DNA of 5,391 bases. It comes from Methanomicrobiales archaeon (lineage in GTDB: Archaea; Halobacteriota; Methanomicrobia; Methanomicrobiales; Methanospirillaceae). The translations under genes and the position numbers were made by a program. The notes beneath the pieces are model-generated. The model was not told the DNA's origin, ran no database searches, and saw nothing but the letters and a program-made list of their open reading frames with translations. This document shows positions 1-5,391 of the stretch, one piece after another. Numbering within the stretch: the stretch's first letter is position 1; the number at the start of each line of letters is the position of its first letter. The stretch spans positions 1 through 5,391 of the forward strand of contig JAAYPD010000051.1 of assembly GCA_012520015.1 (NCBI GenBank), read 5' to 3'.

Positions 1-45
1 GGTCGTCATCTGTCAGATCTCTTCCTCTCACTGGTCAGGAAATAG
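1..45 (+). CDS. ABC transporter ATP-binding protein, C-terminal end (partial)
   Basis: Frame 1 is open from the window edge to a TAG at 43-45 and encodes 14 residues ending LSDLFLSLVRK. A short tail of the form hydrophobic-acidic-x-F-L-x-L is common at the end of the nucleotide-binding subunit of ABC-2 type exporters (compare LEEVFLSL-like endings). The permease gene begins 2 bases after this stop, as expected for an ATPase-permease pair in one operon. The Walker and signature motifs would lie upstream of the window, so the assignment rests on the tail sequence and the tight coupling with the permease. A different upstream protein cannot be excluded. Confidence 0.6.
   Translation, partial: GRHLSDLFLSLVRK
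37..40 (+). promoter_or_regulatory. Ribosome binding site of the permease gene
   Basis: AGGA lies 7 bases before the ATG at 48, inside the last codons of the upstream gene. This spacing supports the ATG at 48 as the start and suggests translational coupling with the upstream gene. Confidence 0.5.
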
Positions 46-47
46 CC

Positions 48-1454
48 ATGGCAGGACTTTTCCTCAACATGATGAAGGAAGAATGGCGTGTTCATTCAAC
101 CATGTTTGGCAGCCTGAACTTTGCCCTTTTTCCGGTGATGATCTGTGCCATTGCTTTCATGGGAACTTTTCTTCTTCCCCTGATACAGGAGTCATTTCCG
201 ACTGGTGATCTTGTAATCCTTATTCATGCACAATATCTCATGCTTGGGCTTATGGTCGGTGCTTTTGGTCTTATGGGAAATGAGGTGATGAACAGGCGGT
301 TTGGCCAGGCAAGCCTTCTTGCTTTTTCTGCACGAACCCTTCCTTTAAGCCCGAAAAGAATATTTACCATATTTGTAATTAAGGATTTACTGTATTATTT
401 TATCCTCTGGATCCTCCCCCTTGGAGCAGGTTTTTTCCTTGGTTCCTTACTTACAGGCATCCCGGTTTATTATCCGGCAATAATCCTCCTGACACTTACT
501 CTCTCTTTCATGACCGGCATGTCAGGAGTATTCTTCCTCTCAACCCTCCATGGCAGATCGGTAAGGGCATTATTCATCTTCCTGGGTATTGCAGGCATTA
601 TATTCCTTGGCTGGTTCATCTTAACCGGTTCCAACCCGGCATTGTTATTCCCGCCAGTCATACTCTTTTACAGCTTTTCCTGGGATATCCTTCTTGCCGG
701 TATCGTGCTCTTCCTGGTTCCATTTATATCAGCCCTTCTCCTGTTCTCCCCTGATGTACAGACCGGGACAAAAACTTTTAAAAACCGGATGAAATCACTT
801 ACCAGGCGGTTGTCATTCCTTCCAGGCCCGGCCCTTGCTGCAAAGGACATAATCGATCTCTGGCGGTCAGGAAGTATCCTTGGTCAGACGATCTTTTCAT
901 TCTTCGTCCCCCTGGTAATCATCTGGTTCTTCCTCTCCCTGCTTGATGGATATTTATTAAAGATACATCTGCTCCTTACCTTCGCTATCATCACCGGAAT
1001 TGTAGCATCAACCATGTACACCTGGCTGTGCATGTTTGACTCGTTCAGCATATATGCACTATTTCCAATATCTGTCAGGGATGTTATCATAAGCAAGATA
1101 ATCTCCTTCTCAGCTCTCCAGTCGATTCCTCTTGTCTTTATCACAGGGATCACAATCATCTCCGGAGAGTGGATTTACCTCCTGCCTGTAATTGCACTGA
1201 CCATATCTGTGTCATATTATGTTCTTTCGGTATCCATATGGCTGACAGGTCTTTCACCAGCCGTGCTTGTGTATAATGTCAGGGTGATGATAATGTATTT
1301 CCTGCTCATCGGGCTTGCTTTATCGGTATTCGGCTCCCTGACTGTTATCAGTCCCTGGTATGGCCTTGCAGGGCTTTTATTACTGGTACCATCCTGCGGA
1401 TTAATCAGGCTTGGGATTAAGAGATGGGACAGGGAGGAGCAGGCTGGGTACTAA
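48..1454 (+). CDS. ABC exporter permease, about 12 transmembrane helices
   Basis: This 468-residue protein is strongly hydrophobic and should sit in the cytoplasmic membrane as the pore subunit of an ABC exporter. Helices are visible at about 24-46, 55-77, 108-133, 142-165, 172-193, 198-210, 213-233, 280-300, 306-327, 350-371, 376-398 and 412-455 (two passes). The protein has two halves of about six helices joined by a basic loop at 236-275. Each half has the same kind of element: LPLSPKRIF at 98-106 followed by a helix beginning IKD, and FPISVRDVI at 339-347 followed by SKIIS. LP-S-(x)n-K elements before a helix are usual in ABC-2 type permeases, where they form the cytoplasmic coupling region. 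The upstream partner ends 2 bases before the start, so the two are probably cotranscribed. The substrate cannot be read from the sequence; drugs, ions, lipids and peptides are all possible. Class is fairly sure, specificity unknown. Confidence 0.78.
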   Translation: MAGLFLNMMKEEWRVHSTMFGSLNFALFPVMICAIAFMGTFLLPLIQESFPTGDLVILIHAQYLMLGLMVGAFGLMGNEVMNRRFGQASLLAFSARTLPLSPKRIFTIFVIKDLLYYFILWILPLGAGFFLGSLLTGIPVYYPAIILLTLTLSFMTGMSGVFFLSTLHGRSVRALFIFLGIAGIIFLGWFILTGSNPALLFPPVILFYSFSWDILLAGIVLFLVPFISALLLFSPDVQTGTKTFKNRMKSLTRRLSFLPGPALAAKDIIDLWRSGSILGQTIFSFFVPLVIIWFFLSLLDGYLLKIHLLLTFAIITGIVASTMYTWLCMFDSFSIYALFPISVRDVIISKIISFSALQSIPLVFITGITIISGEWIYLLPVIALTISVSYYVLSVSIWLTGLSPAVLVYNVRVMIMYFLLIGLALSVFGSLTVISPWYGLAGLLLLVPSCGLIRLGIKRWDREEQAGY

Positions 1455-1593
1455 TGTTTATAGTGCGCTCATACCAGGTACCAAATCTGCCTTTACCCTG
1501 CGTGCATATATGGAAGATGATCCAGCTGTGAACAATGCGAAGTTATATCTTTGATGTGATATAGTATTCAGTCATATCTTACTAAGGCATACT
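1455..1593 (+). other. 139-base intergenic region with the regulator promoter
   Basis: No convincing gene or strong terminator hairpin is visible after the permease stop. The 5' half contains a TATA-like TTTATAGT (about 1457-1464) and GGTACC. The 3' half is AT-rich and carries the probable promoter and dyad of the next gene. A 26-codon reading frame starts at an ATG overlapping the permease stop (1454-1531), and another frame stays open to a TGA at 1552-1554. Neither has a support beyond being open. Confidence 0.5.
1544..1563 (+). promoter_or_regulatory. TATATC-N8-GATATA dyad with TATA-like elements, regulator promoter
   Basis: TATATC at 1544-1549 and GATATA at 1558-1563 are perfect inverted 6-mers separated by 8 bases. 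Either arm could act as an archaeal TATA box. TTATATCT would give a leader of about 20 bases before the ATG at 1594, and GATATAGT a nearly leaderless transcript. ATATCTT recurs as a direct copy at 1574-1580. A dyad overlapping the TATA box of a gene for a dimeric winged-helix protein suggests autoregulation, which is inference. Confidence 0.4.
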
Positions 1594-1977
1594 ATGGTCA
1601 AAAATAATACATCCTTAAAATTTTCAAAAGGGGAAGAGGAAATTGCAGGGTTATTCTGGGACATTGGACTTAAGAAAAATGCCGCCCGGGTACTTGTCCT
1701 GATGATACGGGATGTTGATATGACATCGCGGGAGATTGAAAAGATCTGCGATCTAAGACAACCCGAAGTCAGCATTGCCCTTTCCGATCTTATGAAACGA
1801 AAGTGGGTAAAGGATATCAGGCAGTCAAGGGAAGGGAAAGGAAGGCCCACCATGATCTATCACCTGGTAAAACCGCTTAACGATATTCTTGATGAGCTTA
1901 AAGCAGAGATTGTGGGAGATTATGAAGAGAAGGTGAAAGAGATTGAAAAGGTCAGAGAACTGCTTAAAAATAAATAA
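1594..1977 (+). CDS. TrmB/ArsR-like winged-helix transcriptional regulator
   Basis: This 127-residue cytosolic protein is a probable DNA-binding regulator. Residues about 28-72 form a winged helix-turn-helix: a first helix (AARVLVLMI), a second helix MTSREIEKIC at 43-52, a turn, and a recognition helix near 55-70 (RQPEVSIALSDLMKRK). The wing is at 73-91 and contains the basic stretch EGKGRPTMIYHL. The tail at 94-125 is charged and heptad-like, so it probably forms a dimerising coiled coil. There is no ligand-binding domain and no metal-binding cysteine cluster like that of ArsR metal sensors; the only cysteine is near residue 52. The ATG at 1594 follows AAGG at 1584-1587. It lies 139 bases downstream of the transporter permease on the same strand and may control it or itself. 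The fold is well supported; the target genes and signal are unknown. Confidence 0.82.
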   Translation: MVKNNTSLKFSKGEEEIAGLFWDIGLKKNAARVLVLMIRDVDMTSREIEKICDLRQPEVSIALSDLMKRKWVKDIRQSREGKGRPTMIYHLVKPLNDILDELKAEIVGDYEEKVKEIEKVRELLKNK

Positions 1978-1988
1978 ACAGTAATTTT

Positions 1989-2023
1989 CTGGTTCAGTCT
2001 TACTTTCAATCCCCCTGAACCAG
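1989..2023 (+). promoter_or_regulatory. Perfect 9-bp inverted repeat between regulator and next gene
   Basis: CTGGTTCAG at 1989-1997 and CTGAACCAG at 2015-2023 are exact reverse complements, separated by 17 bases. As RNA it could form a 9-bp stem extended by two G-U pairs. It begins 11 bases after the regulator stop and ends 2 bases before a TATA-like TTTAAAAT. It could therefore be a 3' hairpin of the regulator transcript or an operator for the gene at 2057. There is no T-run after the stem, which weakens a terminator reading. Confidence 0.45.
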
Positions 2024-2025
2024 GG

Positions 2026-2033
2026 TTTAAAAT
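2026..2033 (+). promoter_or_regulatory. TATA box of the gene starting at 2057
   Basis: TTTAAAAT is centred about 27 bases before the ATG at 2057, which would place the transcription start at or within a few bases of the start codon. A leaderless transcript fits the poor ribosome binding site; the nearest AGGA, at 2042-2045, is 11 bases away. Confidence 0.4.
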
Positions 2034-2056
2034 CCAGCACCAGGAATCATCCAGAT

Positions 2057-2626
2057 ATGACCGGGCGATATGAAACTCTCAGAAAAATCAATCAAAACAC
2101 ATTTTCAGTCTATATCGCTTCGGGGCGTGACCTGCAGGACGCTTTAGTTTACGGCCCGGTGCAGGCTGCCCATGGCCAGGTAACATATCTTTACATGGGG
2201 CATACCCAGCCTTTCCTGAGCCTTCCTCCAGCTTTAAGACACAAGATGGAGTATAGAAAGACAGAAGGACTTAGTGGTCTTATCGGGGCAATCAGAAGTG
2301 ATGAATCAGTTCTGCTTTTTATCCAGCACTCGTTTGAACATCTGGAAGACTATGAGAGCAGCATTCATGTACTGGCAGATGAGTGCAGATCCCATGCACG
2401 CCATATTGCACCGGTCGTAATACTCTCAGTCTCACATGATGATATCATTGAAGAGCTTGGAACGCGTTCTGACCGGTTTATCGTCTTCACAGACAAAACC
2501 CGGAGATCAGTTGCTGGCAGAAGAGACCATGAACAAAAGACCCTTACCGGATGTCCCTGGCCCTCAGGTACATCATGCACTCAAAAACAGGTGCACAAGT
2601 ACGGGCAGCAATCCCTGACTGATTAA
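2057..2626 (+). CDS. Uncharacterised protein, possible RecA/KaiC-like fold without Walker A
   Basis: I do not recognise this 189-residue protein. It has no signal peptide, no membrane helix and no cysteine metal site, so it is probably cytosolic. The central part alternates strands and helices: a strand at 41-47 (QVTYLYM), a Walker B-like strand at 83-90 (ESVLLFIQ, with Q where an acid is usual) followed by HSFEHLED, a helix at 100-116, and a strand-turn-helix-strand at 118-144 (APVVILSVSHDD, IEELGTRSDRFIVF). This order resembles the C-terminal half of archaeal RadA/KaiC-like domains, where a VILSVSHD-type strand precedes a helix and a DRFI strand. No GxxxxGK(T/S) loop is present, so ATP binding is not supported. 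The final 45 residues are low in hydrophobics and end GQQSLTD. The gene converges on the zinc-ribbon gene with 2 bases between stops. Coding is likely, the fold is a guess, and the function is unknown. Confidence 0.6.
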   Translation: MTGRYETLRKINQNTFSVYIASGRDLQDALVYGPVQAAHGQVTYLYMGHTQPFLSLPPALRHKMEYRKTEGLSGLIGAIRSDESVLLFIQHSFEHLEDYESSIHVLADECRSHARHIAPVVILSVSHDDIIEELGTRSDRFIVFTDKTRRSVAGRRDHEQKTLTGCPWPSGTSCTQKQVHKYGQQSLTD

Positions 2627-2628
2627 TA

Positions 2629-2880
2629 TCACTCTTTCATCTCCAGCATGGAGCCATCATAGGGGCAGTATTTTTCATTCCCGACAGTCTCCCATCCACA
2701 GATCGGGCACCTGCTTTTCTTTCTCTCTCTTCCCAGGAAAGGGATCAGGGGGATGAACAGGAAGAGAAAGAAGAACGGGATCCCAAGTGACCAGAGCACA
2801 AGAGTCAGACCAAGGGATAAAGCAAGGAGAAGACCTGAAAGGATCAGGCGGTTCGTAAACCCACCTCCCTGACGGCCCAT
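2629..2880 (-). CDS. Small membrane protein with C-terminal zinc ribbon
   Basis: This 83-residue protein has two adjacent hydrophobic helices at about 12-31 and 33-50 with a short turn, then a basic stretch RERKKSR at 51-57. A treble-clef or zinc-ribbon type motif follows, with cysteines at 58, 61 and 72 (CPIC ... YCPYDG). The usual fourth ligand is an aspartate at 75. CPxDG in place of CPxCG is a recurrent variant in small ribbon proteins, so metal binding is plausible but incomplete. The basic residues after the second helix suggest that the ribbon faces the cytoplasm. The ATG lies inside the end of mfnF, with a 37-base overlap; no better in-frame start was found downstream, although a GGAGG occurs just inside the gene. 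Overlap with mfnF implies cotranscription and translational coupling. The function is unknown; a role in methanofuran biosynthesis is only suggested by position. Confidence 0.72.
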   Translation of the reverse strand: MGRQGGGFTNRLILSGLLLALSLGLTLVLWSLGIPFFFLFLFIPLIPFLGRERKKSRCPICGWETVGNEKYCPYDGSMLEMKE

Positions 2881-3767
2881 GCAGGCATCGCATCAGACAG
2901 GGGACCCATCTCAGCTGCAAGATCATGTCCATTTAACCATGAAGCCAGGATCTTTGATCCTATACCTGCGGTAAGTATCTTTTTGCATCCATAACGCTGC
3001 ATTACAGAACTTACAACACTTTTAACAAGGGCAATCTCTTCATTTACATAACTCCTGGCAATCTGAAGAACCGCGGCCTCCCCTATCTCATGAACATCTG
3101 CGCATACCATCCTTGCCATCCGGCGCAGGCAGTGTTCCCATGAAGTGGTGCATGAATCAGGTGTGGCAGTAGTATAGATATCAGAAGTTATCATCTTCAT
3201 GAGCAGGTGGGCATCACCTGAACATGCAAAAAACTCAGTGCTTACAAAGACTTCTGTCCCGTCAAGGCTGACCTTTCTTACAAGTGAAGACACAGGGGTT
3301 CTGAGAAGTCCATAATACAAAAGCATACCTGTCTTCAGCCTGTCAAAGTCGGTCTGCCCTTTAAGTGAGTTCCAGGCATTTAAAGGAATGATATCAGTAC
3401 TGGTGCTGCCCATGTCAACCAGCAGGCAGTCAGGGTACTTGAAACGAAGGAAATCAGCCATCACAAGCCAGTTGGCGGCGGCAAGCATGCTGACTGGCTT
3501 AGTATGGAAATTCCCGTCAGTCCCGTAAAATATCGCTTCAGGGAAGACATCTCTTACTGCATTATAAAGAAACTCAATTCCTTCCTGTTTTGATGCAAAG
3601 CAGTCAGCAAGCTCACCGCTCATCACTACAGCCGCATTATCAGCTTTTGAGTACTCCTGCAATATCTCCCTTACAGGAGTCTCTTTCCATAAAGGGCAGT
3701 AATGAATATGAACGCCGTGTTCATCCACGATCTTCAGGTTTGCCCCGCCGATATCAATCCCTATCAT
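2844..3767 (-). CDS. mfnF: Methanofuran condensing enzyme MfnF (hydantoinase/oxoprolinase-like ASKHA fold)
   Basis: MfnF condenses gamma-glutamyltyramine with the aminomethylfuran-methyl diphosphate unit, releasing diphosphate and giving the glutamyl-tyramine-furan core of methanofuran (known for Methanocaldococcus MJ1427). At 307 residues the protein is near the family length. It shows the actin/Hsp70/sugar-kinase nucleotide-fold signatures: IGIDIGGANLK at 2-12 (phosphate 1), LLVDMGSTSTDII at 115-127 (phosphate 2) and LTAGIGSKIL at 265-274 (adenosine-type loop). LAAANW at 95-100 and EFFACSGDAHLL at 178-189 are of the kind seen in this family. It should be soluble. The start ATG lies inside the end of mfnD (14-base overlap), preceded by AGGT about 6 bases upstream, and the C-terminus overlaps the zinc-ribbon gene. 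Both overlaps point to one operon. The family call is firm; the exact reaction is by homology and by its mfnD neighbour. Confidence 0.9.
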   Translation of the reverse strand: MIGIDIGGANLKIVDEHGVHIHYCPLWKETPVREILQEYSKADNAAVVMSGELADCFASKQEGIEFLYNAVRDVFPEAIFYGTDGNFHTKPVSMLAAANWLVMADFLRFKYPDCLLVDMGSTSTDIIPLNAWNSLKGQTDFDRLKTGMLLYYGLLRTPVSSLVRKVSLDGTEVFVSTEFFACSGDAHLLMKMITSDIYTTATPDSCTTSWEHCLRRMARMVCADVHEIGEAAVLQIARSYVNEEIALVKSVVSSVMQRYGCKKILTAGIGSKILASWLNGHDLAAEMGPLSDAMPAWAVREVGLRTA

Positions 3768-4653
3768 AGGTTACCTGACCTTCGGATGAGAAGAATGCAT
3801 GTCCTTTAAGGTGAACAGATTCAGGCGAGCGCCCATATGAAGCATCCAGGATGACCTGCGCAATCTCTTCCTCCATGCATGCGTCAATACCAATTATGCT
3901 GGTGGTCGGCCGGGGGTTGACGTCAACAACCACTATCCTGTCACTGGAAACCACCATGTCAACGCCCACATAACCCTGGCATCCCAAAACCTCTACGGCT
4001 TTGGAAGCGATGGCATACATCTCATCTTTTTTCGGATGATCAACCGGGGTCTCTCCCCCAAGATACCTGACCGTCCCATCCTTCTCAAAACTGATATCCT
4101 GTCGGTTTAATGCAAGGAACAATGGCTTCTTTCCGGTATAGTACATGCATACCTCTCCGACAACCCTCCCTCCAACAAGGCTTACAGAGTAATGTTCACC
4201 TTCAATATACTCCTGGCCAAACTCTCCATCTCCGGCTGGCATCTCTGTCAGCCTTACACCAACCGCTCCGCAGCCGGTGACCTGTTTTACTATTCTCCTG
4301 CCTGACGTGACCTCCAGAGGCACATCAATACCGTGAGATTTTAAAATCTGCCCGGTCTTTTTCTTGTTTGCACATATCGCAACGGTAAAAGAGTTACACC
4401 CGATATTACGTGTCACATCTTCAAGTTTTTTAGTAAAACCGGCAAGCATGTTATCAGGAGCGATGACCAGCCCTTCTTCGCACATCTGGCCCAGCCTTGT
4501 TATCTCTTCAGAAAAGTCCTTCCCTGTTTCAGGACTTAAAACAGTGTATCCAATCTTTGTAAAGCTACGTGTCAGTACATCCAGCATCGCGCGACCTTCC
4601 GGGGCCAGTTTAGGATCATGGCTGGCTGCATATTCAGCTATCAGAATTTTCAT
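3754..4653 (-). CDS. mfnD: Tyramine--L-glutamate ligase MfnD (ATP-grasp)
   Basis: MfnD uses ATP to join tyramine to the gamma-carboxyl of L-glutamate through an acyl-phosphate, an early step of methanofuran biosynthesis (known for MJ0815). The 299 residues follow the ATP-grasp layout. An N-terminal Rossmann-like part begins MKILIAEYAA. A linker helix follows at 94-113 (CANKKKTGQILKSHGIDVP). A small ATP-binding subdomain comes next, with RRIVKQVTGCGAVGV at 119-133 (K123 probable ATP lysine) and QEYIEGEHYSVSL at 147-159. The catalytic half has GYVGVDMVV at 227-235 and VVDVNPRPTTS at 242-252, where D244 and N246 are the expected magnesium ligands and R248 a substrate or phosphate contact. The protein should be cytosolic. 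It is the first gene of the minus-strand operon, divergent from surE. No good Shine-Dalgarno precedes the ATG, so the mRNA may be nearly leaderless. Confidence 0.9.
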   Translation of the reverse strand: MKILIAEYAASHDPKLAPEGRAMLDVLTRSFTKIGYTVLSPETGKDFSEEITRLGQMCEEGLVIAPDNMLAGFTKKLEDVTRNIGCNSFTVAICANKKKTGQILKSHGIDVPLEVTSGRRIVKQVTGCGAVGVRLTEMPAGDGEFGQEYIEGEHYSVSLVGGRVVGEVCMYYTGKKPLFLALNRQDISFEKDGTVRYLGGETPVDHPKKDEMYAIASKAVEVLGCQGYVGVDMVVSSDRIVVVDVNPRPTTSIIGIDACMEEEIAQVILDASYGRSPESVHLKGHAFFSSEGQVTYDRD

Positions 4654-4666
4654 TGCTACTTATTTG

Positions 4667-4676
4667 CCTGATCAGG
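4667..4676. promoter_or_regulatory. CCTGATCAGG palindrome upstream of mfnD
   Basis: This perfect 10-bp palindrome lies 14 bases before the mfnD start. On the minus strand an AT-rich TTATTTTTTT (about 4677-4686) lies immediately upstream and could be the TATA element, so the palindrome would sit between TATA and transcription start. A protein bound there would hinder RNA polymerase, which would make it an operator. Short palindromes of this size also arise by chance. Confidence 0.3.
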
Positions 4677-4747
4677 AAAAAAATAATCCTGCTTATGGTC
4701 ATGGTCTTCTCTTTTTTGAACATTCTTTTTTCAATTCTGCTCAATCA

Positions 4748-4755
4748 TTTATGAT
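4748..4755 (+). promoter_or_regulatory. TATA box of surE
   Basis: TTTATGAT is centred about 29 bases before the ATG at 4781, the distance expected for a leaderless archaeal transcript. No Shine-Dalgarno precedes that ATG, which agrees. Confidence 0.4.
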
Positions 4756-4780
4756 ACAGAAGAACAAATAATCCGGATAC

Positions 4781-5391
4781 ATGATCTCAGGATCTTCTCC
4801 TGACAATGCAGCCTCGCAGCCACATATTGCCTTGAAAAAGCCCTGTATACTTCTCACCAACGATGATGGGATTAATTCAGAAGGTTTATGGGCAGCTTAT
4901 GATGCCCTTTGTGAACTCGCAGATGTGGTGGTGTGTGCCCCGGCAACACAGCAGAGTGCTGTTGGAAGGTCACTCTCAATATTTGAACCACTAAGGGTGA
5001 ATACAGTAAACAGGGACGGAATTACGGCATATGCTGTCGGTGGAAAACCTACCGACTCAGTGATACTTGCCCTTTTTGCCCTGGATGTCAAACCTGACCT
5101 TATAGTTTCAGGGATAAATATCGGAGAGAACCTCTCCTACGAGGCAATAACCACATCAGGCACGGTAGGCGCGGCCCTTGAGGCTGCTAATCACGGTTTT
5201 CCTGCTGTTGCCTTTTCCCTTCAGATAGAGGATCAAAAGGAAAAATTTGAAGATGCCCGTAATCTTGCAGACAAGTTTTTTGAGACAAAAGGCGTTATCC
5301 GCGATGTTATCACTCGTATCATGGAGAAAGGATTTCCCTCTTTTACCCATGTCATAAATGTAAACATACCATCTGTCATTACCGGAGGGTA
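4781..5391 (+). CDS. surE: SurE survival protein, 5'/3'-nucleotidase (3' truncated by window)
   Basis: SurE is a metal-dependent phosphatase that removes phosphate from nucleoside monophosphates; in archaea it is usually a soluble homodimer. The first 203 codons are present and the frame is still open at the window end, so about 50-60 residues are missing if the length is typical. Motifs fit the family: CILLTNDDGI at 22-31 with the metal aspartates D28 and D29, APATQQSAVGRSLSI at 53-67 (S59 ligand), GGKPTDSV at 87-94, IVSGINIGENL at 108-118 (N113 ligand), TTSGTVGAALEA at 124-135 and INVNIP near 192-197. The ATG at 4781 is the first in-frame start after a TAA at 4769-4771. It gives about 20 extra N-terminal residues, including SGSSPDNAASQPH, before the usual start of the family. 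A TTG at 4832 would give the more typical MKKPCILLTNDDG but has no Shine-Dalgarno. The neighbour mfnD is divergent, with no obvious functional link. Confidence 0.92.
   Translation, partial: MISGSSPDNAASQPHIALKKPCILLTNDDGINSEGLWAAYDALCELADVVVCAPATQQSAVGRSLSIFEPLRVNTVNRDGITAYAVGGKPTDSVILALFALDVKPDLIVSGINIGENLSYEAITTSGTVGAALEAANHGFPAVAFSLQIEDQKEKFEDARNLADKFFETKGVIRDVITRIMEKGFPSFTHVINVNIPSVITGG

Larger units (their letters stand above)
4654..4780. other. Divergent promoter region between mfnD and surE
   Basis: These 127 bases separate the two divergent start codons and hold both promoters. They include a CCTGATCAGG palindrome near mfnD, A- or T-tracts at about 4677-4684 and 4711-4731, and a TATA-like TTTATGAT near surE. 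CTTTTTTGAA (4711-4720) recurs as CTTTTTTCAA (4725-4734) 14 bases later. No ORF or RNA structure of note was seen. Confidence 0.55.

Noticed and set aside
1453..1554. Open stretch after the permease that reads ALIPGTKSAFTLRAYMEDDP and stops at 1554
   Set aside because: It has no start codon with a ribosome binding site apart from an internal ATG giving 14 codons. It matches no family I know, and it overlaps the probable regulator promoter. Chance is the simplest explanation.
2436..2618. Alternative plus-strand frame inside the unknown gene, considered as a frameshifted C-terminus
   Set aside because: The tail in this frame looks passable as protein, but the main frame runs open to a stop at 2626 with a plausible ending (GQQSLTD). 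No sequence evidence for a frameshift was found.
2675..2932. Second minus-strand frame overlapping the zinc-ribbon gene
   Set aside because: It shares no motif with known proteins and is out of frame with both mfnF and the CxxC-containing frame.
4364..4771. Long plus-strand reading frame (135 codons) opposite the start of mfnD
   Set aside because: It is antisense to the well-supported ATP-grasp coding region and its translation is low-complexity Ser/Leu-rich with no recognisable domain.
4897..5350. Two 64-codon minus-strand frames opposite surE
   Set aside because: They are antisense to highly conserved SurE motifs and show no domain features.

Overview
The window looks like chromosome of a methanogenic euryarchaeon, most likely Methanomicrobiales. 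The main reason is an adjacent pair of methanofuran-biosynthesis genes, mfnD and mfnF, a pathway tied to methanogens and their relatives. Supporting signs are a short TrmB/ArsR-like archaeal regulator, TATA-like elements placed so that several genes would have very short or no leaders, and moderate GC. The lineage is inferred from gene content only. No tRNA, rRNA, CRISPR array, insertion sequence or phage gene was seen.

Layout: (1) 1-1454, plus strand: the last 14 codons of a probable ABC-transporter ATPase, followed after 2 bases by a twelve-helix ABC exporter permease. (2) 1594-1977, plus: a 127-residue winged-helix regulator with a C-terminal coiled coil, behind a promoter region containing a TATATC-N8-GATATA dyad. 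(3) 2057-2626, plus: an unrecognised 189-residue soluble protein that may have a RecA/KaiC-like core without a Walker A motif. It is preceded by a perfect 9-bp inverted repeat. (4) 4653-2629, minus: a three-gene operon with overlapping ends, mfnD (tyramine--L-glutamate ligase), mfnF (the ASKHA-fold condensing enzyme) and a small two-helix membrane protein with a zinc ribbon. It converges on the region 3 gene with only 2 bases between the stop codons. (5) 4781-5391, plus: the 5' three-quarters of surE, a survival-type 5'/3'-nucleotidase, divergent from mfnD across a 127-base shared promoter region and cut by the window end.

MfnD joins tyramine to the gamma-carboxyl of glutamate. MfnF then couples that product to the aminomethylfuran diphosphate unit, giving the core of methanofuran, the C1 carrier for the first step of methanogenesis. 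The other mfn genes (A, B, C, E) are not in the window. The ABC transporter and the regulator may form a separate export unit, but nothing here names its substrate.

Most of the window is ordinary methanogen core sequence. The points worth a second look are the zinc-ribbon membrane protein overlapping mfnF, the uncharacterised convergent protein, and the palindromic elements in the promoter regions. No clearly new system is demonstrated.
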